Source of the DNA: Micromonospora sp. BL4
GTDB taxonomy: Bacteria; Actinomycetota; Actinomycetes; Mycobacteriales; Micromonosporaceae
Length of the DNA: 64,000 nt
NCBI RefSeq assembly: GCF_003667505.1
Contig: NZ_RCVJ01000198.1
Span: 29,798 to 93,797 of the forward strand
Direction of reading: 5' to 3'
Under the pieces are notes generated by a model. The model had not been told where the DNA came from and ran no database searches. It saw nothing but the letters and a program-made list of their open reading frames with translations. The translations under genes were made by a program, and so were the position numbers. Positions 36,359-45,627 of this stretch are shown piece after piece; positions within the stretch are counted from its first letter, which is position 1; every line of letters starts with the position of its first letter.

Positions 36359-36432
36359 CCAGCCTCCCGGGACGGGGCCAAGGTCTTTCGTCCGGTAGGG
36401 CGCTCCACCTTGTCCCCGTCCCGGGAGGCTGG
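36359..36432. repeat. Long inverted repeat (19-bp perfect arms, extends to 26)
   Basis: Left arm 36359-36377 (CCAGCCTCCCGGGACGGGG) and right arm 36414-36432 are exact reverse complements. After one mismatch, pairing continues for six more bases inward (36379-36384 with 36407-36412), leaving a 22-nt loop. No gene lies between the arms. It could be a bidirectional terminator, a MITE-like element or an antisense/leader structure upstream of the HAD gene. Confidence 0.55.
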
Positions 36433-36538
36433 TAGCCCTTGTGGTGCCCGGCGAGGTGATCTGTGGCGGCATCTCTAAGGAGGGTTGGGGTTCGGGGCGG
36501 AGCCCCGAGGTCTTCAAAGATCCTGCGTCTGTCAGTCT

Positions 36539-36612
36539 GGCCGGCCGGCCCGGCCGATGCCGGCCGGAGGTCGCCAGCAGGCCGGGGCCGGGCCGGCGCT
36601 GCCCGCTTGCGG
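36539..36612. repeat. 74-bp interspersed repeat, copy 2
   Basis: Same orientation as the copy at 32857-32930, four mismatches in 74 bases. It lies 165 bp outside the left boundary of the tRNA-Pro island, so it belongs to the chromosome rather than the island. Confidence 0.6.
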
Positions 36613-36776
36613 ACCACCTTGATCCAGAGGACGATCAATTCGGCAAATGACTCCGGTAGCCACCTGAAACTTGACCAACGGTCAAGCTGCGCCGGGCCAA
36701 CTCCAACTTGACTGATCTTGGTCCCCACAACGGCGAAAGGGCCGACCCGATTTCCGGATCAGCCCTTTGACCTTGC

Positions 36777-36820
36777 GTCGGGACGGCCGGATTCGAACCG
36801 ACGACCCCTTGACCCCCAGT
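36777..36820 (-). repeat. att site: duplicated 3' end of tRNA-Pro (island left end)
   Basis: 44 bases identical to 59547-59590, starting GTCGGGACGGCCGGATTCGA and ending GACCCCCAGT. On the minus strand this is the tRNA-Pro(GGG) 3' part from the anticodon loop through the T arm to the discriminator. The sequence beyond it (AGTCCGG...) diverges from the tRNA 5' half, so no functional tRNA is encoded here. It is the chromosomal-side attachment scar of an integrated element. Confidence 0.85.
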
Positions 36821-36843
36821 AGTCCGGTGGTCCAGCGGCATGC

Positions 36844-37236
36844 TCACGCAAGTTTGTCCAGGTCGCCGACAGTGTAAACCAGCCGAGTAAAGGGGTCGTC
36901 GCAACACTCCCCCGGCAGCGCCGCGCCGAGTACGGCCTGCAGGCGCTCGGCAACCGCAGCTTGCTGGCGAACCCGGGGACGAGACAGATCCGGGACCGTG
37001 TCGATCTTATCAAGCAGCGTGAGGCCCGGCGCCCGTTGGCTCCCAGCCTGCTGGCGGAGGAGGGCTTGACGCCGTTGACCCCGTCGGCGCGTGAAACCTT
37101 TCGCATATGCTGGTGACCGCACCAGCGAAGAGCGGGGCCGCCCCGCGCTGGCCGCCGTGGTGCACGTTGACGGCAACACGCGGCTGCGCCAGCACTTCCC
37201 GCGAAGTCCGAGCATCTGGGCGGCTTCCTCCCACAT
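36844..37236 (-). CDS. Hypothetical protein or gene remnant at island left end
   Basis: An open minus-strand frame whose second half (LLDKIDTVPDLSRPRVRQQA, then VAERLQAVLGAALPGE and DDPFTRLVYTVGDLDKLA) has protein-like composition, ending 24 bp inside the island boundary. The first half is low in recognisable structure, and the true start is unclear. Tyrosine-integrase or excisionase genes often lie at this position, but no recombinase motif is seen. It may be a degraded remnant. Confidence 0.3.
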   Translation of the reverse strand: MWEEAAQMLGLRGKCWRSRVLPSTCTTAASAGRPRSSLVRSPAYAKGFTRRRGQRRQALLRQQAGSQRAPGLTLLDKIDTVPDLSRPRVRQQAAVAERLQAVLGAALPGECCDDPFTRLVYTVGDLDKLA

Positions 37237-37270
37237 CAGTCGGTGATTACATGTCCAACATGGAGAAGCC

Positions 37271-38710
37271 GTGCAGACCCCGCCCGAGTTGATCGCGTTG
37301 TGCCCGGAGGCCGGGTCGCCGCGGCAGGCCGCTGCGCTGGTGTCGCAGCTCGGTGGCGCGCCGCTGCTGTGCCGGCTGGCCGGTGCCTATCTGGCGAGGG
37401 CGCAGGAGGGCCGTGCTGAGGAGCCGATGCTCGGCACCTTCACCGGGTATCGGACCGAGGTGCTGATGCGGGCGGGTGCGGGGCCGCGGCGGGACGCCGT
37501 GATTGGACTGGCATTGGAACGGCTGGACGACGACGGGCTGGGGCAGGCGCACACGCTCCTGCGGCTGTTCGGCGTCCTGCCGGATGCGCCAGTGCCGTAC
37601 CAACTGTTGCTGGACCCGGCGCTGCTGGCCGAATCGGAGCTGTTCGCGGGCCTGACCGGGCCGCATCTGGAGGCGTTGATCGACGGGCTGGTCGGGCTGG
37701 CGCTGGTCGAGAGGACCGCGGCGGGGGAACTGTCGCTCGATTCGGAGATCCGCGAATTCGCCAACCACGACGGTGAAGACTCGGGTCAGCGGCCGGCGCA
37801 CGTCGCGCTGCTGGCGAAACTGATCATCCGCTCGCCGCGTTGCGAGGTGGCGGCCGCGGCTGCTCACGTCTTCCGGATCGCGGCCGAGGAGAGCGGTGAT
37901 CCAGGCCAGGTCGATGTGTTGGCCGACGCGTGCCTGCTCGTCGGTGACGCGCTGGCCTCGGACGGGCGGTTCGGCGAGGCGCGGGTGATCGGTGAGGCCG
38001 TGGTCGCGGGCACGCGGCGACTGCTCGGGCCGACCCATCACCGCACGCTGTTCGGCACCACGTTCCTCGCCAGCTGGACCGGGGACGCGGGGGACCCGGC
38101 TGCCGCTCACGAGCTGCTCTGCGAAGTCGCTGCCGCCTACGGGCCGATACCCGATACGGACAGCCTCGTCGCATTCGCCAACCGAGCGTACTGGGCAGCC
38201 AAGTCCGGAGACGTCGTCGCAGCCCGCGACGCGTACGCGGAACTGGTGCCGTTGCGGACGCTGATGGCCCGACCGGATGACCCAGAGCTGCTGGTCGACC
38301 GCACGGAACTGGCCCGGTGGACAGGCGCGGCTGGAGATGCGGTCTCGGCCCGGGACGCGTTCGCGGATTTGATGCCCCTGTTGACCCGGTTGCTCGGACC
38401 GGACGACCCGGAATTCCTGGACCTGCGCGCGGAGTTCGCGCGCTGGACCGGCCTGGCCGGGGATGCCGCCACTGCCCGCGACGCGTTCGCGGAGCTGGTC
38501 AGGCTCAGGACGCGGCTGGCTGTCCCGGACGATGTGGACCTGCTGTTCTATCGCGGCGAACTCGCGCACTGGACCGGTACGGCCGGGGACGCGGCAGACG
38601 CGCACGCCATGCTCATCGGGCTGCTCCCCGATTTCGTGCGGGCGATCGGCACGGACGCCGAGGATGTCGTGGCGCTCCGGGAGGCGATCATCCGGTGGGG
38701 GGAAAAGTGA
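37271..38710 (+). CDS. Truncated STAND/NB-ARC protein with tetratricopeptide-like repeats
   Basis: 479 residues from GTG 37271. The first 40 residues (ELIALCPEAGSPRQAAALVS, then QLGGAPLLCRLAGAYLARAQ) look like the end of an NB-ARC/STAND ATPase (the 'LGGLPLAL..AGAYL' segment), but no Walker motifs precede it. After a winged-helix-like middle come TPR-like repeats near the C-terminus, each containing a variant of ELARWTGAAGDAVSARDAF separated by about 42 residues. So it is probably an N-terminally truncated sensor. Its 3' end overlaps the convergent CHAT gene by 23 bp. Confidence 0.6.
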   Translation: MQTPPELIALCPEAGSPRQAAALVSQLGGAPLLCRLAGAYLARAQEGRAEEPMLGTFTGYRTEVLMRAGAGPRRDAVIGLALERLDDDGLGQAHTLLRLFGVLPDAPVPYQLLLDPALLAESELFAGLTGPHLEALIDGLVGLALVERTAAGELSLDSEIREFANHDGEDSGQRPAHVALLAKLIIRSPRCEVAAAAAHVFRIAAEESGDPGQVDVLADACLLVGDALASDGRFGEARVIGEAVVAGTRRLLGPTHHRTLFGTTFLASWTGDAGDPAAAHELLCEVAAAYGPIPDTDSLVAFANRAYWAAKSGDVVAARDAYAELVPLRTLMARPDDPELLVDRTELARWTGAAGDAVSARDAFADLMPLLTRLLGPDDPEFLDLRAEFARWTGLAGDAATARDAFAELVRLRTRLAVPDDVDLLFYRGELAHWTGTAGDAADAHAMLIGLLPDFVRAIGTDAEDVVALREAIIRWGEK

Positions 38711-41627
38711 CCTCGGCGTCCGGCCCGACGTGCACGTACGCCGCCCAGCAGGACGGCCGTCCCCGATATCGCTCCCGGAGGGCCAGGATGGCGGCGTTCA
38801 CGGCGTGGGCCGGCCGCCCATGGTGCAACCCTCCGTAGATCAGCCGTGCGGCGCGGCCCGCAACCGAGTCGGGAACCGGCCAGTACGTGGCGATGACGTG
38901 GGCGAATCCGGCCAGTTGCAGCGCCGACGCGATGTGGATGTTCTCGTCCGGTAGGCGCCCACCGCCCTGGAGAGTTGAGCAGGCAGACAAGTAGGCCAGG
39001 GTACGTGACTTCCTCACCCCGGCCGGTTGGCGGAGGAGTTCGCGAACCCGCAGCGGGCCATCGTGCAGCGTGAGGTAGCTGTCCGATGGCCGGGCGGCGT
39101 CCGCCGTCGCGTGGCCGGCGAAGTGCACCCAGTCGGCGTCGGCGAACAGGTCCCGTACCCGGGGCGTGGTGGCGTCCTGTCCCGACACCAGTTCGGCGGC
39201 TGCGCCGAGGCGGCGATGTACCTCGTCCGCCTCACGGAGCGAGGCGGGCAGTCCCGGACAGTGCGGGTCGTCCGGTGCCACCACTGCAGCCCACTGCGGC
39301 ACCGGGTGCGTGCCGACGGCCGTCAGGCTGAGCAGCGTGGGTGCATAGGAGCTCACGACGCGACGCGGCGCGAAACGGATCGTGTCATCGTGACCGGCAG
39401 CATGGATCGGCAGGAAGGAGAGCGCGCCGGTTGGCATCCACCAGACGTGGCCGGTGGGGTCAACCCGGTCGAGGTGGTCGAGGACGGGACCGGCGATCGT
39501 GTCCCAGAGCCAGCCGAGCGTCTCCATTAGGCCGGCGTCGGTGGGCCGGATCGACGCCGCGGCATGCCGAGTGATGTCTTCGCTCGTGAGGTTGGGGAGC
39601 GGGAGGTGGTGGGTCGAGGTGCCGTTCACCAGGAGCGCGTCACACCGGTGAGCAGCCACGTTGATGATCACGACCGTGCCGGGGCCGAGCCCGGCCCGCA
39701 GGTCGCCGATGCGCGGCGGACGAAGGAAGCGTTCCAGGCCGGGCGTGCGGTGGATCTCCGCGAGGATTGCGTCGCGTTCCCGCACCGCGCGGTGCCGGTC
39801 GTAGACGGCGGATCGCTCGTTGCGGTGCGACGCCTCGATCAGGTCGTGGGCCGCGCCGAGGCGTTCCGCGAGATCGGATGCGCTGGCGCGCACCTTGTCC
39901 GTGTCGGCCCATCTGCTTAGTGCCTGGGCATAGAGCACTCCCCTGCCCTGTTCCAGGATTTCGACGGCACCGTCCGGGTCGCCGAGTTCGAGTGCGCAGG
40001 CGGCTGCGGTGGTGGCCAGCGCAGGGAATTGTGATATCAGGCGTTCCTGGTCCTCACGGTCGAGGCCGGCCCAGGCGACGAGGTCAAGCAGCTCAACGGC
40101 CCGGCCCAGCGCGTTCCGGGCATTGGGCCAGTCCGCGGCACGCGCCCGCAGGTGGCCGAGGTTCTGGGCGGCCATGGCGCGGGACAGCGCGGGCGCCAGC
40201 TGGGTGTTGGCGAGTCGGGTGTACGTCGCGGCGGCCTCCTCCAGGTCGCCGGGGCCGTCCCGCAGCTCTCTGGCGGCACCGAGGTTGAGCAGCGTGTCAC
40301 CGAGTTCTGGATCGTCGGGGCCTATGCCGGTGGTCGCCTGGGTGAGCACCTGGACGGCCTCGTCGATGCCGGGTCCGAAACGGGCACTGGCCAGCAGCAC
40401 CGCGCCGAGGTTGGCCCGGTGTGCCCGGTGTTCAGGTCGCTCGGCCGGGGTTAGCGCGGCGGCGGCCCGGAGCAGGTCCGCCGCACGGTGCAGCGACTGC
40501 GGGTCGTTGGCGCCGACGCCTTTGCGGTGCAGCGCGTTGGCCAGTCCGGCGAGGTGGGCGGGCCGTTCCGGATCACCGGCGACCACCTCCTCCAGCTCCC
40601 GCACCGCCTCGTCGAGCGCGTCGGTGTCCATGACCGCCTCGAACCGGTTCCGGAGCGCGCCGGCGCGGTTCACCCGGTACGCGTCCCGGTCGGGATGACC
40701 GGCCGGGAGCAATCGGACGGCGTCGGCCCAGTCGCGGATCGCCTCGTCGAGGGCGGCGAGGGCACCGGTGGCGGCGAACGTGAGCCGGCCGGCGATGGCG
40801 AGCTGGTTGAGGTAGATCGGCCGGTCGGGGTCGTCGGGCGGCACCCTGCGCAGGCTGCGGCGCAGACGGCGAGCTGCCTCCGCCGCCGAGGTCCGGTCAC
40901 CGGTGAAGATGGCGCGGCCGAGGAGCGCGCGTGCCAGCCCCGACGTGCAGCCGGGTACGGCGGGGTCGTCTGCGGGTACGAGGGCGCAGGCGGTCTGGCC
41001 CTCATCGACGGCTCCGTCGAGGTGGTCCCGGTTACCGGTGAGTTCCCAGGCCGCCATCAGGGCGCTACTCGTGTTGCTGAGGATCCGGGCCCGCGACGAT
41101 GGCAGGCGCAGAGCAGCGTCGCCGGCGGTCCGCGCTGCGGCGAGCAGTTCGGGGAGCAGTGTGACGTCGCCGGTACGTTCCAATTGACGCATCAGACCGA
41201 GCCCGAGGTTGGCGTGGGCGGCGAGGTGACCGGGTAGGTCGGCGGCGGCGGAGCGCAGGAGCGGTAATGCATCGTCGAGAGCCTCGGGCCGGTGGGTGCG
41301 CTCGCTCTCCCGGACGAGGCACATGCCGAGGTGGGTGCGCCAGAGTGGTGCCTGCGCATGGTCACCCTGAGCCAGGGCCACGCCGTACGCCCGCTGGGCG
41401 GCGGGCAGCGGCCCCGGGTCGACGGTCCTTTCGGAGAGCAGGTAGAGCGCATAGCCAAGTTCCGCAGCCCGGGTGGCCGGCGCCGTGCCGAGGTCGGTCA
41501 GCGCCGTCAGCCGATGCACCGCGCGGGCGAGTGTCGAGGCGTCGCCATCGCGGTGCGCCCGCTGGGCCAGCTCCATAACCGCCGAGAACTCGTCCGGGCC
41601 ATCGACATCGAACTGATCGGCGGTCAT
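38688..41627 (-). CDS. CHAT domain (caspase-like) protease with long helical-repeat region
   Basis: 979 residues from ATG 41627. Residues about 1-600 are TPR-like helical repeats (for example PAHLAGLANALHRKGVGAND). The C-terminal 300 residues are a CHAT peptidase with the catalytic pair His at about 839 (DWVHFAGHA) and Cys at about 883 (TLAYLSACSTLQGGG). CHAT domains are separase/caspase-like cysteine peptidases used in bacterial immune and cell-death systems. It is divergent from the macro-domain gene 336 bp away and convergent with the truncated STAND/TPR gene. Probably activated by partner binding to the repeats. Confidence 0.85.
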   Translation of the reverse strand: MTADQFDVDGPDEFSAVMELAQRAHRDGDASTLARAVHRLTALTDLGTAPATRAAELGYALYLLSERTVDPGPLPAAQRAYGVALAQGDHAQAPLWRTHLGMCLVRESERTHRPEALDDALPLLRSAAADLPGHLAAHANLGLGLMRQLERTGDVTLLPELLAAARTAGDAALRLPSSRARILSNTSSALMAAWELTGNRDHLDGAVDEGQTACALVPADDPAVPGCTSGLARALLGRAIFTGDRTSAAEAARRLRRSLRRVPPDDPDRPIYLNQLAIAGRLTFAATGALAALDEAIRDWADAVRLLPAGHPDRDAYRVNRAGALRNRFEAVMDTDALDEAVRELEEVVAGDPERPAHLAGLANALHRKGVGANDPQSLHRAADLLRAAAALTPAERPEHRAHRANLGAVLLASARFGPGIDEAVQVLTQATTGIGPDDPELGDTLLNLGAARELRDGPGDLEEAAATYTRLANTQLAPALSRAMAAQNLGHLRARAADWPNARNALGRAVELLDLVAWAGLDREDQERLISQFPALATTAAACALELGDPDGAVEILEQGRGVLYAQALSRWADTDKVRASASDLAERLGAAHDLIEASHRNERSAVYDRHRAVRERDAILAEIHRTPGLERFLRPPRIGDLRAGLGPGTVVIINVAAHRCDALLVNGTSTHHLPLPNLTSEDITRHAAASIRPTDAGLMETLGWLWDTIAGPVLDHLDRVDPTGHVWWMPTGALSFLPIHAAGHDDTIRFAPRRVVSSYAPTLLSLTAVGTHPVPQWAAVVAPDDPHCPGLPASLREADEVHRRLGAAAELVSGQDATTPRVRDLFADADWVHFAGHATADAARPSDSYLTLHDGPLRVRELLRQPAGVRKSRTLAYLSACSTLQGGGRLPDENIHIASALQLAGFAHVIATYWPVPDSVAGRAARLIYGGLHHGRPAHAVNAAILALRERYRGRPSCWAAYVHVGPDAEVTFPPTG

Positions 41628-41963
41628 GGCGTATAAAGTTACCGTCAGTGACGGCCCACGGTGTACCGCCGGGGTGGACAGCTAGGCGTTCCACGACCTC
41701 GTAGGCCCGCGAGCGGTTAGAGGACTTTCGGTTGTGCTACTGCAGCCTGGCGGCCACCCTTGCGCCCACGACCGCCCTGCAGGCAACGCGGATCGGTTAC
41801 CTGACCGGGCAGCGCCGGTCCTCGTAGTGAGACTGCCTCCGCCATCAGTGACGGCTCTACATCCTCAGATCCGCCAGCGCAGAGTTGCCCACTTGCCGAA
41901 GATAGGGCAGCGGGACACTCGGCCCATTGTGATGACGCAGGACGGCCGGACATCATCTATGTC

Positions 41964-42821
41964 ATGCGATGGGTCGTGACACGGCGCGGACTGCGCAGGC
42001 TTGCGGCACACTCGTTCGCCACGTTTGGCGTGATCGCCCTGTTTTTGCAGTCCTACCAGGCAATTTGGGACAGGCCCGCGTTTCGTGACCACGAGATTGC
42101 GGTGGCGGCGGCGGCCGCTGCGGTATCGGTGTTATTGGGACTCGCTCGCGCCCGCCCCGGTCCAACCGTCGCCCGAGATCTCCGGCATCCGCGGTGTCGG
42201 ATAGAGATCGTGCCGGGCGACCTGTTTGATGAGCAGGAAGCGCACCTCGTCGTCGGATTCACCGATATGTTTGATACCGACGTTAACGAGGACCGGATCA
42301 TCAATGCAAACAGTGTGCAGGGACAGTTCCTGCGCCGACTCTACCAGGGCGACGTAGCCACGCTGGACGCCGACCTGGCTCGGGCGCTGACGAACGTGCC
42401 TCACACGGTCCGGGTACCAAGGGCGGCCAAGCCGTTCGGAAAGCTGTGCCGTTATCCGGTTGGCACTGTAGCGGTGCTCGGTACTCCGCGCCGACGTTAT
42501 TTCGGCGTGGCCTATAGCACCATGACACCAGGCTTGCTCGCTCAGTCCTCTGGAGACGCGCTATGGCGGAGCCTTAGCCAGCTGTGGGTGGCGGTGTATG
42601 AGCACGGACAGCGGGCTCCGCTAGCCATGCCGGTGGTGGGCGCCGGGCTAGCACGAGTGGACGCGCTGGACCGGCTCGCGCTGATCCGACTCATAGTGCT
42701 GTCGTTCGTGGCAGCGTCCAGGGAGCGACTGCTCACCACTCGGCTGCGCATCGTGATGCCGCAGCGGGAGTTCCTCGAACTCGACCGACTGGAGCTACAG
42801 GCGTTTCTCGACTCGCTTTGA
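41964..42821 (+). CDS. Two-TM macro-domain-like protein (DUF6430/TmM-like)
   Basis: 285 residues from ATG 41964. Two hydrophobic segments (SFATFGVIALFLQSYQAIW and AVAAAAAAVSVLLGLARA) anchor the N-terminus. From residue about 75 a macro-domain-like region follows: IEIVPGDLFDEQEAHLVVGF, then DMFDTDV, SVQGQFLRRLYQGD and LAMPVVGAGLARVDALDR. This layout matches the TM-macro proteins that act as ADP-ribose-derived-signal-responsive effectors in type II Thoeris. Here it sits among CHAT and TIR genes. Effector function is inference; the domain call is from motif recognition only. Confidence 0.65.
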   Translation: MRWVVTRRGLRRLAAHSFATFGVIALFLQSYQAIWDRPAFRDHEIAVAAAAAAVSVLLGLARARPGPTVARDLRHPRCRIEIVPGDLFDEQEAHLVVGFTDMFDTDVNEDRIINANSVQGQFLRRLYQGDVATLDADLARALTNVPHTVRVPRAAKPFGKLCRYPVGTVAVLGTPRRRYFGVAYSTMTPGLLAQSSGDALWRSLSQLWVAVYEHGQRAPLAMPVVGAGLARVDALDRLALIRLIVLSFVAASRERLLTTRLRIVMPQREFLELDRLELQAFLDSL

Positions 42822-42880
42822 AGTACGACGTAGGGGCTTAGCACAAACCGCGACGCCCGCAGCCGAGATGCCCTACGGAC

Positions 42881-45460
42881 ATGGCGTTGCGCCACTATGG
42901 TCCGGTGGACGAGGACCTGCTCGCGATCGTGCGTAAGGCTGCCGCGCACGTGGACCTTCACGAGCTGGCGGCGGCCAGGCGATTGCTCGAACCACTGGCG
43001 GGCAGAAGGGAACTGCCTCCGCAACTACGGGCCCAGGTGCTGATGGAGTGGGCGTGGGTGCTAGGCGCCGAGCAGCATCACCGGGAGGCTGCCGAGGCGT
43101 ACGCCGAGGTGATAGAGCTGGCCGATCTGACCAAGCTGGCCGATCTACGCTGCGAGGCGTTGCTGGAGAGTGGAATCCTCGCCCGCTATGAAGGTCGGCT
43201 GGACGATGCCGATGCCCTGCTTGCCGAGGCTGGGGCGCTGGCCGCCAGTCGGAGGGACTACCTGCGGGCCGGGCAGGCGCGCGCGCAGCGGGCTTCGGTC
43301 GCCCACCAACAGCATCACTTCGTCGAGGCACGCGAGCATCTCGACGCACTGGCTGAATTGCTGCCCCGGTGCCCCTCTCACCCTCGGACTGAGCAGTTGC
43401 GCGCCGACTGGGCCCACCAGGCGGCCGTTTCAGCGCGGCTGGCGCAAGAGTTCGACCGGGCGCGGCAGCTGCTCGCCGAGGCCTGTGACCGGTACGCGGC
43501 CTTGGGCCGGCGTATCGGGGTGGCCAACACCGAACGCGAGCTGGGAGCCGTCCTTCAGCAACTCGGCGACCAGGCCGGGGCGCGACGGGCGTACGGCCAG
43601 GCCTTCACGGACTACCTGCGAGCGCGACGCCGCCTCGGTGCCGCCCACGTGGCCCGCCGACTCGGTCAGATGCGGCTGCTCGACGTACCGGAAGACCCCG
43701 CCGCAGAAGCGGACGCCCGCCGGCGCCTCTATCAAGCCCTCCGACTTGGCTCGGGCGAGCCAGGCAACCGGCTTCTCAGTGAGCTGTTCCTGGCGCGCCT
43801 CGACCGGCTCGCCGGGAATCTCGACGCCTCGGAGGTTCGGCTCGCGGCGCTGCCATTCGCAGACGCCCCGGATTCCCGGCACCTGTCTCAGGCCGCCCTC
43901 GAATGGGGATTGGTCGAGCGGGCCCGCGGCAACCGCGCCGCCGCAATCGGGATGTTCCGCCAGGCACTGCTGCCGCTCGACGCAGACGATGACCCCAGCG
44001 CGGCGTCGATCGCGCATTACCAGCTTGCGTACGACCTCATCCTCGAGAACGACGTGGGTGAGGCGAAGGAGCATGCGGTCGCGGCGTTCCAGCTCAATGA
44101 GGAAGCCGGGCGGCGGCTGGGTGATCCGGCCGACCGCGAGACGTTCTACCGTGACACGCGGCAGGCGTACGTCCTCGCCATGCATTGCAGCGCCCGCGAC
44201 GAAGACGGACCCACCGCGTTTCGCGTGGCCACCGCTGCACGCGCGGAGGCCATGGCGGCGTTCATCCGGGCAGGAGCCCAGTTCTCCCCAGCACTGCGCG
44301 AGCTCGTCGCGGCGATCACCCTGGCCCGGCGTACCCCCATCGAGGCCGGCCGCCTGCCCGAGCTGCACCGCCGCCTCGACCGGCTGACCACCACCGAGCT
44401 GCGCCGCAGCGCGGTGCCGGAGCCGGTGGACCTCGCCGCGACGCGGGCCTCGCTCCCCAGGGGCGGGCACGCGCTGCTGGTCGACGTACTCGAGGATGAA
44501 GCCACAATCTGCAACCGGATTTGGTTGGCCCCCGACGGCACAACCCTGGTCGACGAGGTGCTGCTGCCACCAGGCGTACGCCGCTGGCTCGACCGCTACC
44601 ACGCGGCGGAGCCAGGGTTCGCTGGCGAGTTCCAGGACGAGGCCCTGGCCACGTTGGGCACCGTAATTATCCCGCCCGGCCTCGCCGCAGCCCTGGTTCG
44701 GGGTGACGAGCCCCCCTTGGTGATCTCCACCGGCGGGCTGTTGGGACCGGTGCCGGTCGCCGCCATCCGGGTAGGCACACACTTCCTGGCGGAGCTGGCA
44801 CGCATCGCGGTCGTACCGGCGATCGCACTCTGGACGGCCCTGCGGTCGCGTCCAGTACGCACGGGGGCGGGCATGGTGGCATACCTGGATGAGTCAGTGC
44901 CCGGCACCCGCCGGGAGAGGGTTGCATTGAAGAGCGCTTTTCCGAATGTCGCCATGCTGACCCGTGACCAGGTTCGGCCTGCCCTCTCCAGTGCTACGGA
45001 ACACGCAGCGGTCCTGTTGAGCGTGCATGGCACGGCCGTCACTGGCCTCGGCCAAGCCTTGCAACTCGGCGGCGGCGACTCCCTGACGGCCGCTGACCTA
45101 CTCGTCTGCCGCCTGCCGGAGGCGGTGCTTATGCCCGCGTGCTGGGCGGGACGGCTCCACCTACGCGCTGCGGCCGAACCGCTCGGCCTCCCGACAGCGG
45201 CGCTGCTCGCCGGGGCCCGGTGGGTTCTCGCCGGCACCGTGGACATCGCCACGACACGGACAGCAACTTTGCTGGGCGCCTGCTACGCGGAGCTGGCGCG
45301 CGGCCGATCCCCAGTTGACGCGCTTCGCCAGGTGCAAATCGACTTCCTGCGCAGCCCGGGGCGGGGGCAGGTCCCACCGCACACGTGGGCCGGCCTGTCC
45401 ATCGTGGGAGACGGCTTCGGCCCTCGGATGGCGGCGCCGCGACGACAGCTCGATCGGTAG
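42881..45460 (+). CDS. CHAT domain (caspase-like) protease with TPR-like repeats, second copy
   Basis: 859 residues from ATG 42881. Residues 1-450 are TPR-like repeats (for example HHREAAEAYAEVIELADL and RGNRAAAIGMFRQALLPLD). The C-terminal CHAT domain has catalytic His at about 716 (AAVLLSVHGTAVTG) and Cys at about 754 (EAVLMPACWAGR). The core is more divergent than in the other two CHAT proteins. It follows the TM-macro gene by 59 bp in the same direction, so the two may be co-transcribed. Predicted activated cysteine protease of an immune module. Confidence 0.8.
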   Translation: MALRHYGPVDEDLLAIVRKAAAHVDLHELAAARRLLEPLAGRRELPPQLRAQVLMEWAWVLGAEQHHREAAEAYAEVIELADLTKLADLRCEALLESGILARYEGRLDDADALLAEAGALAASRRDYLRAGQARAQRASVAHQQHHFVEAREHLDALAELLPRCPSHPRTEQLRADWAHQAAVSARLAQEFDRARQLLAEACDRYAALGRRIGVANTERELGAVLQQLGDQAGARRAYGQAFTDYLRARRRLGAAHVARRLGQMRLLDVPEDPAAEADARRRLYQALRLGSGEPGNRLLSELFLARLDRLAGNLDASEVRLAALPFADAPDSRHLSQAALEWGLVERARGNRAAAIGMFRQALLPLDADDDPSAASIAHYQLAYDLILENDVGEAKEHAVAAFQLNEEAGRRLGDPADRETFYRDTRQAYVLAMHCSARDEDGPTAFRVATAARAEAMAAFIRAGAQFSPALRELVAAITLARRTPIEAGRLPELHRRLDRLTTTELRRSAVPEPVDLAATRASLPRGGHALLVDVLEDEATICNRIWLAPDGTTLVDEVLLPPGVRRWLDRYHAAEPGFAGEFQDEALATLGTVIIPPGLAAALVRGDEPPLVISTGGLLGPVPVAAIRVGTHFLAELARIAVVPAIALWTALRSRPVRTGAGMVAYLDESVPGTRRERVALKSAFPNVAMLTRDQVRPALSSATEHAAVLLSVHGTAVTGLGQALQLGGGDSLTAADLLVCRLPEAVLMPACWAGRLHLRAAAEPLGLPTAALLAGARWVLAGTVDIATTRTATLLGACYAELARGRSPVDALRQVQIDFLRSPGRGQVPPHTWAGLSIVGDGFGPRMAAPRRQLDR

Positions 45461-45627
45461 ACGACTGCCGCCACCGCCATGCAGCGTCCATCTAGGCGGT
45501 TGATGAATTTCAGGGATGGTTTGTACAGCTACCCCCGGAGGAACTTCAACCACTGGCCCATTCTGGTACCGCGCACCCCGCCCGCCGGTGCGGCTCCCGG
45601 ATGCCAGACGCCATTACGATCGGCTGC

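Noticed and set aside
36777..36820. A second tRNA-Pro gene
   Set aside because: Only the 3' half is present; the 5' acceptor strand, D arm and 5' anticodon stem are missing, so it is an attachment-site scar.
37119..37250. Plus-strand peptide RPALAAVVHVDGNTRLRQHF resembling a carbamoyltransferase segment
   Set aside because: Too short, no flanking family motifs and a competing minus-strand frame; the similarity could be chance.
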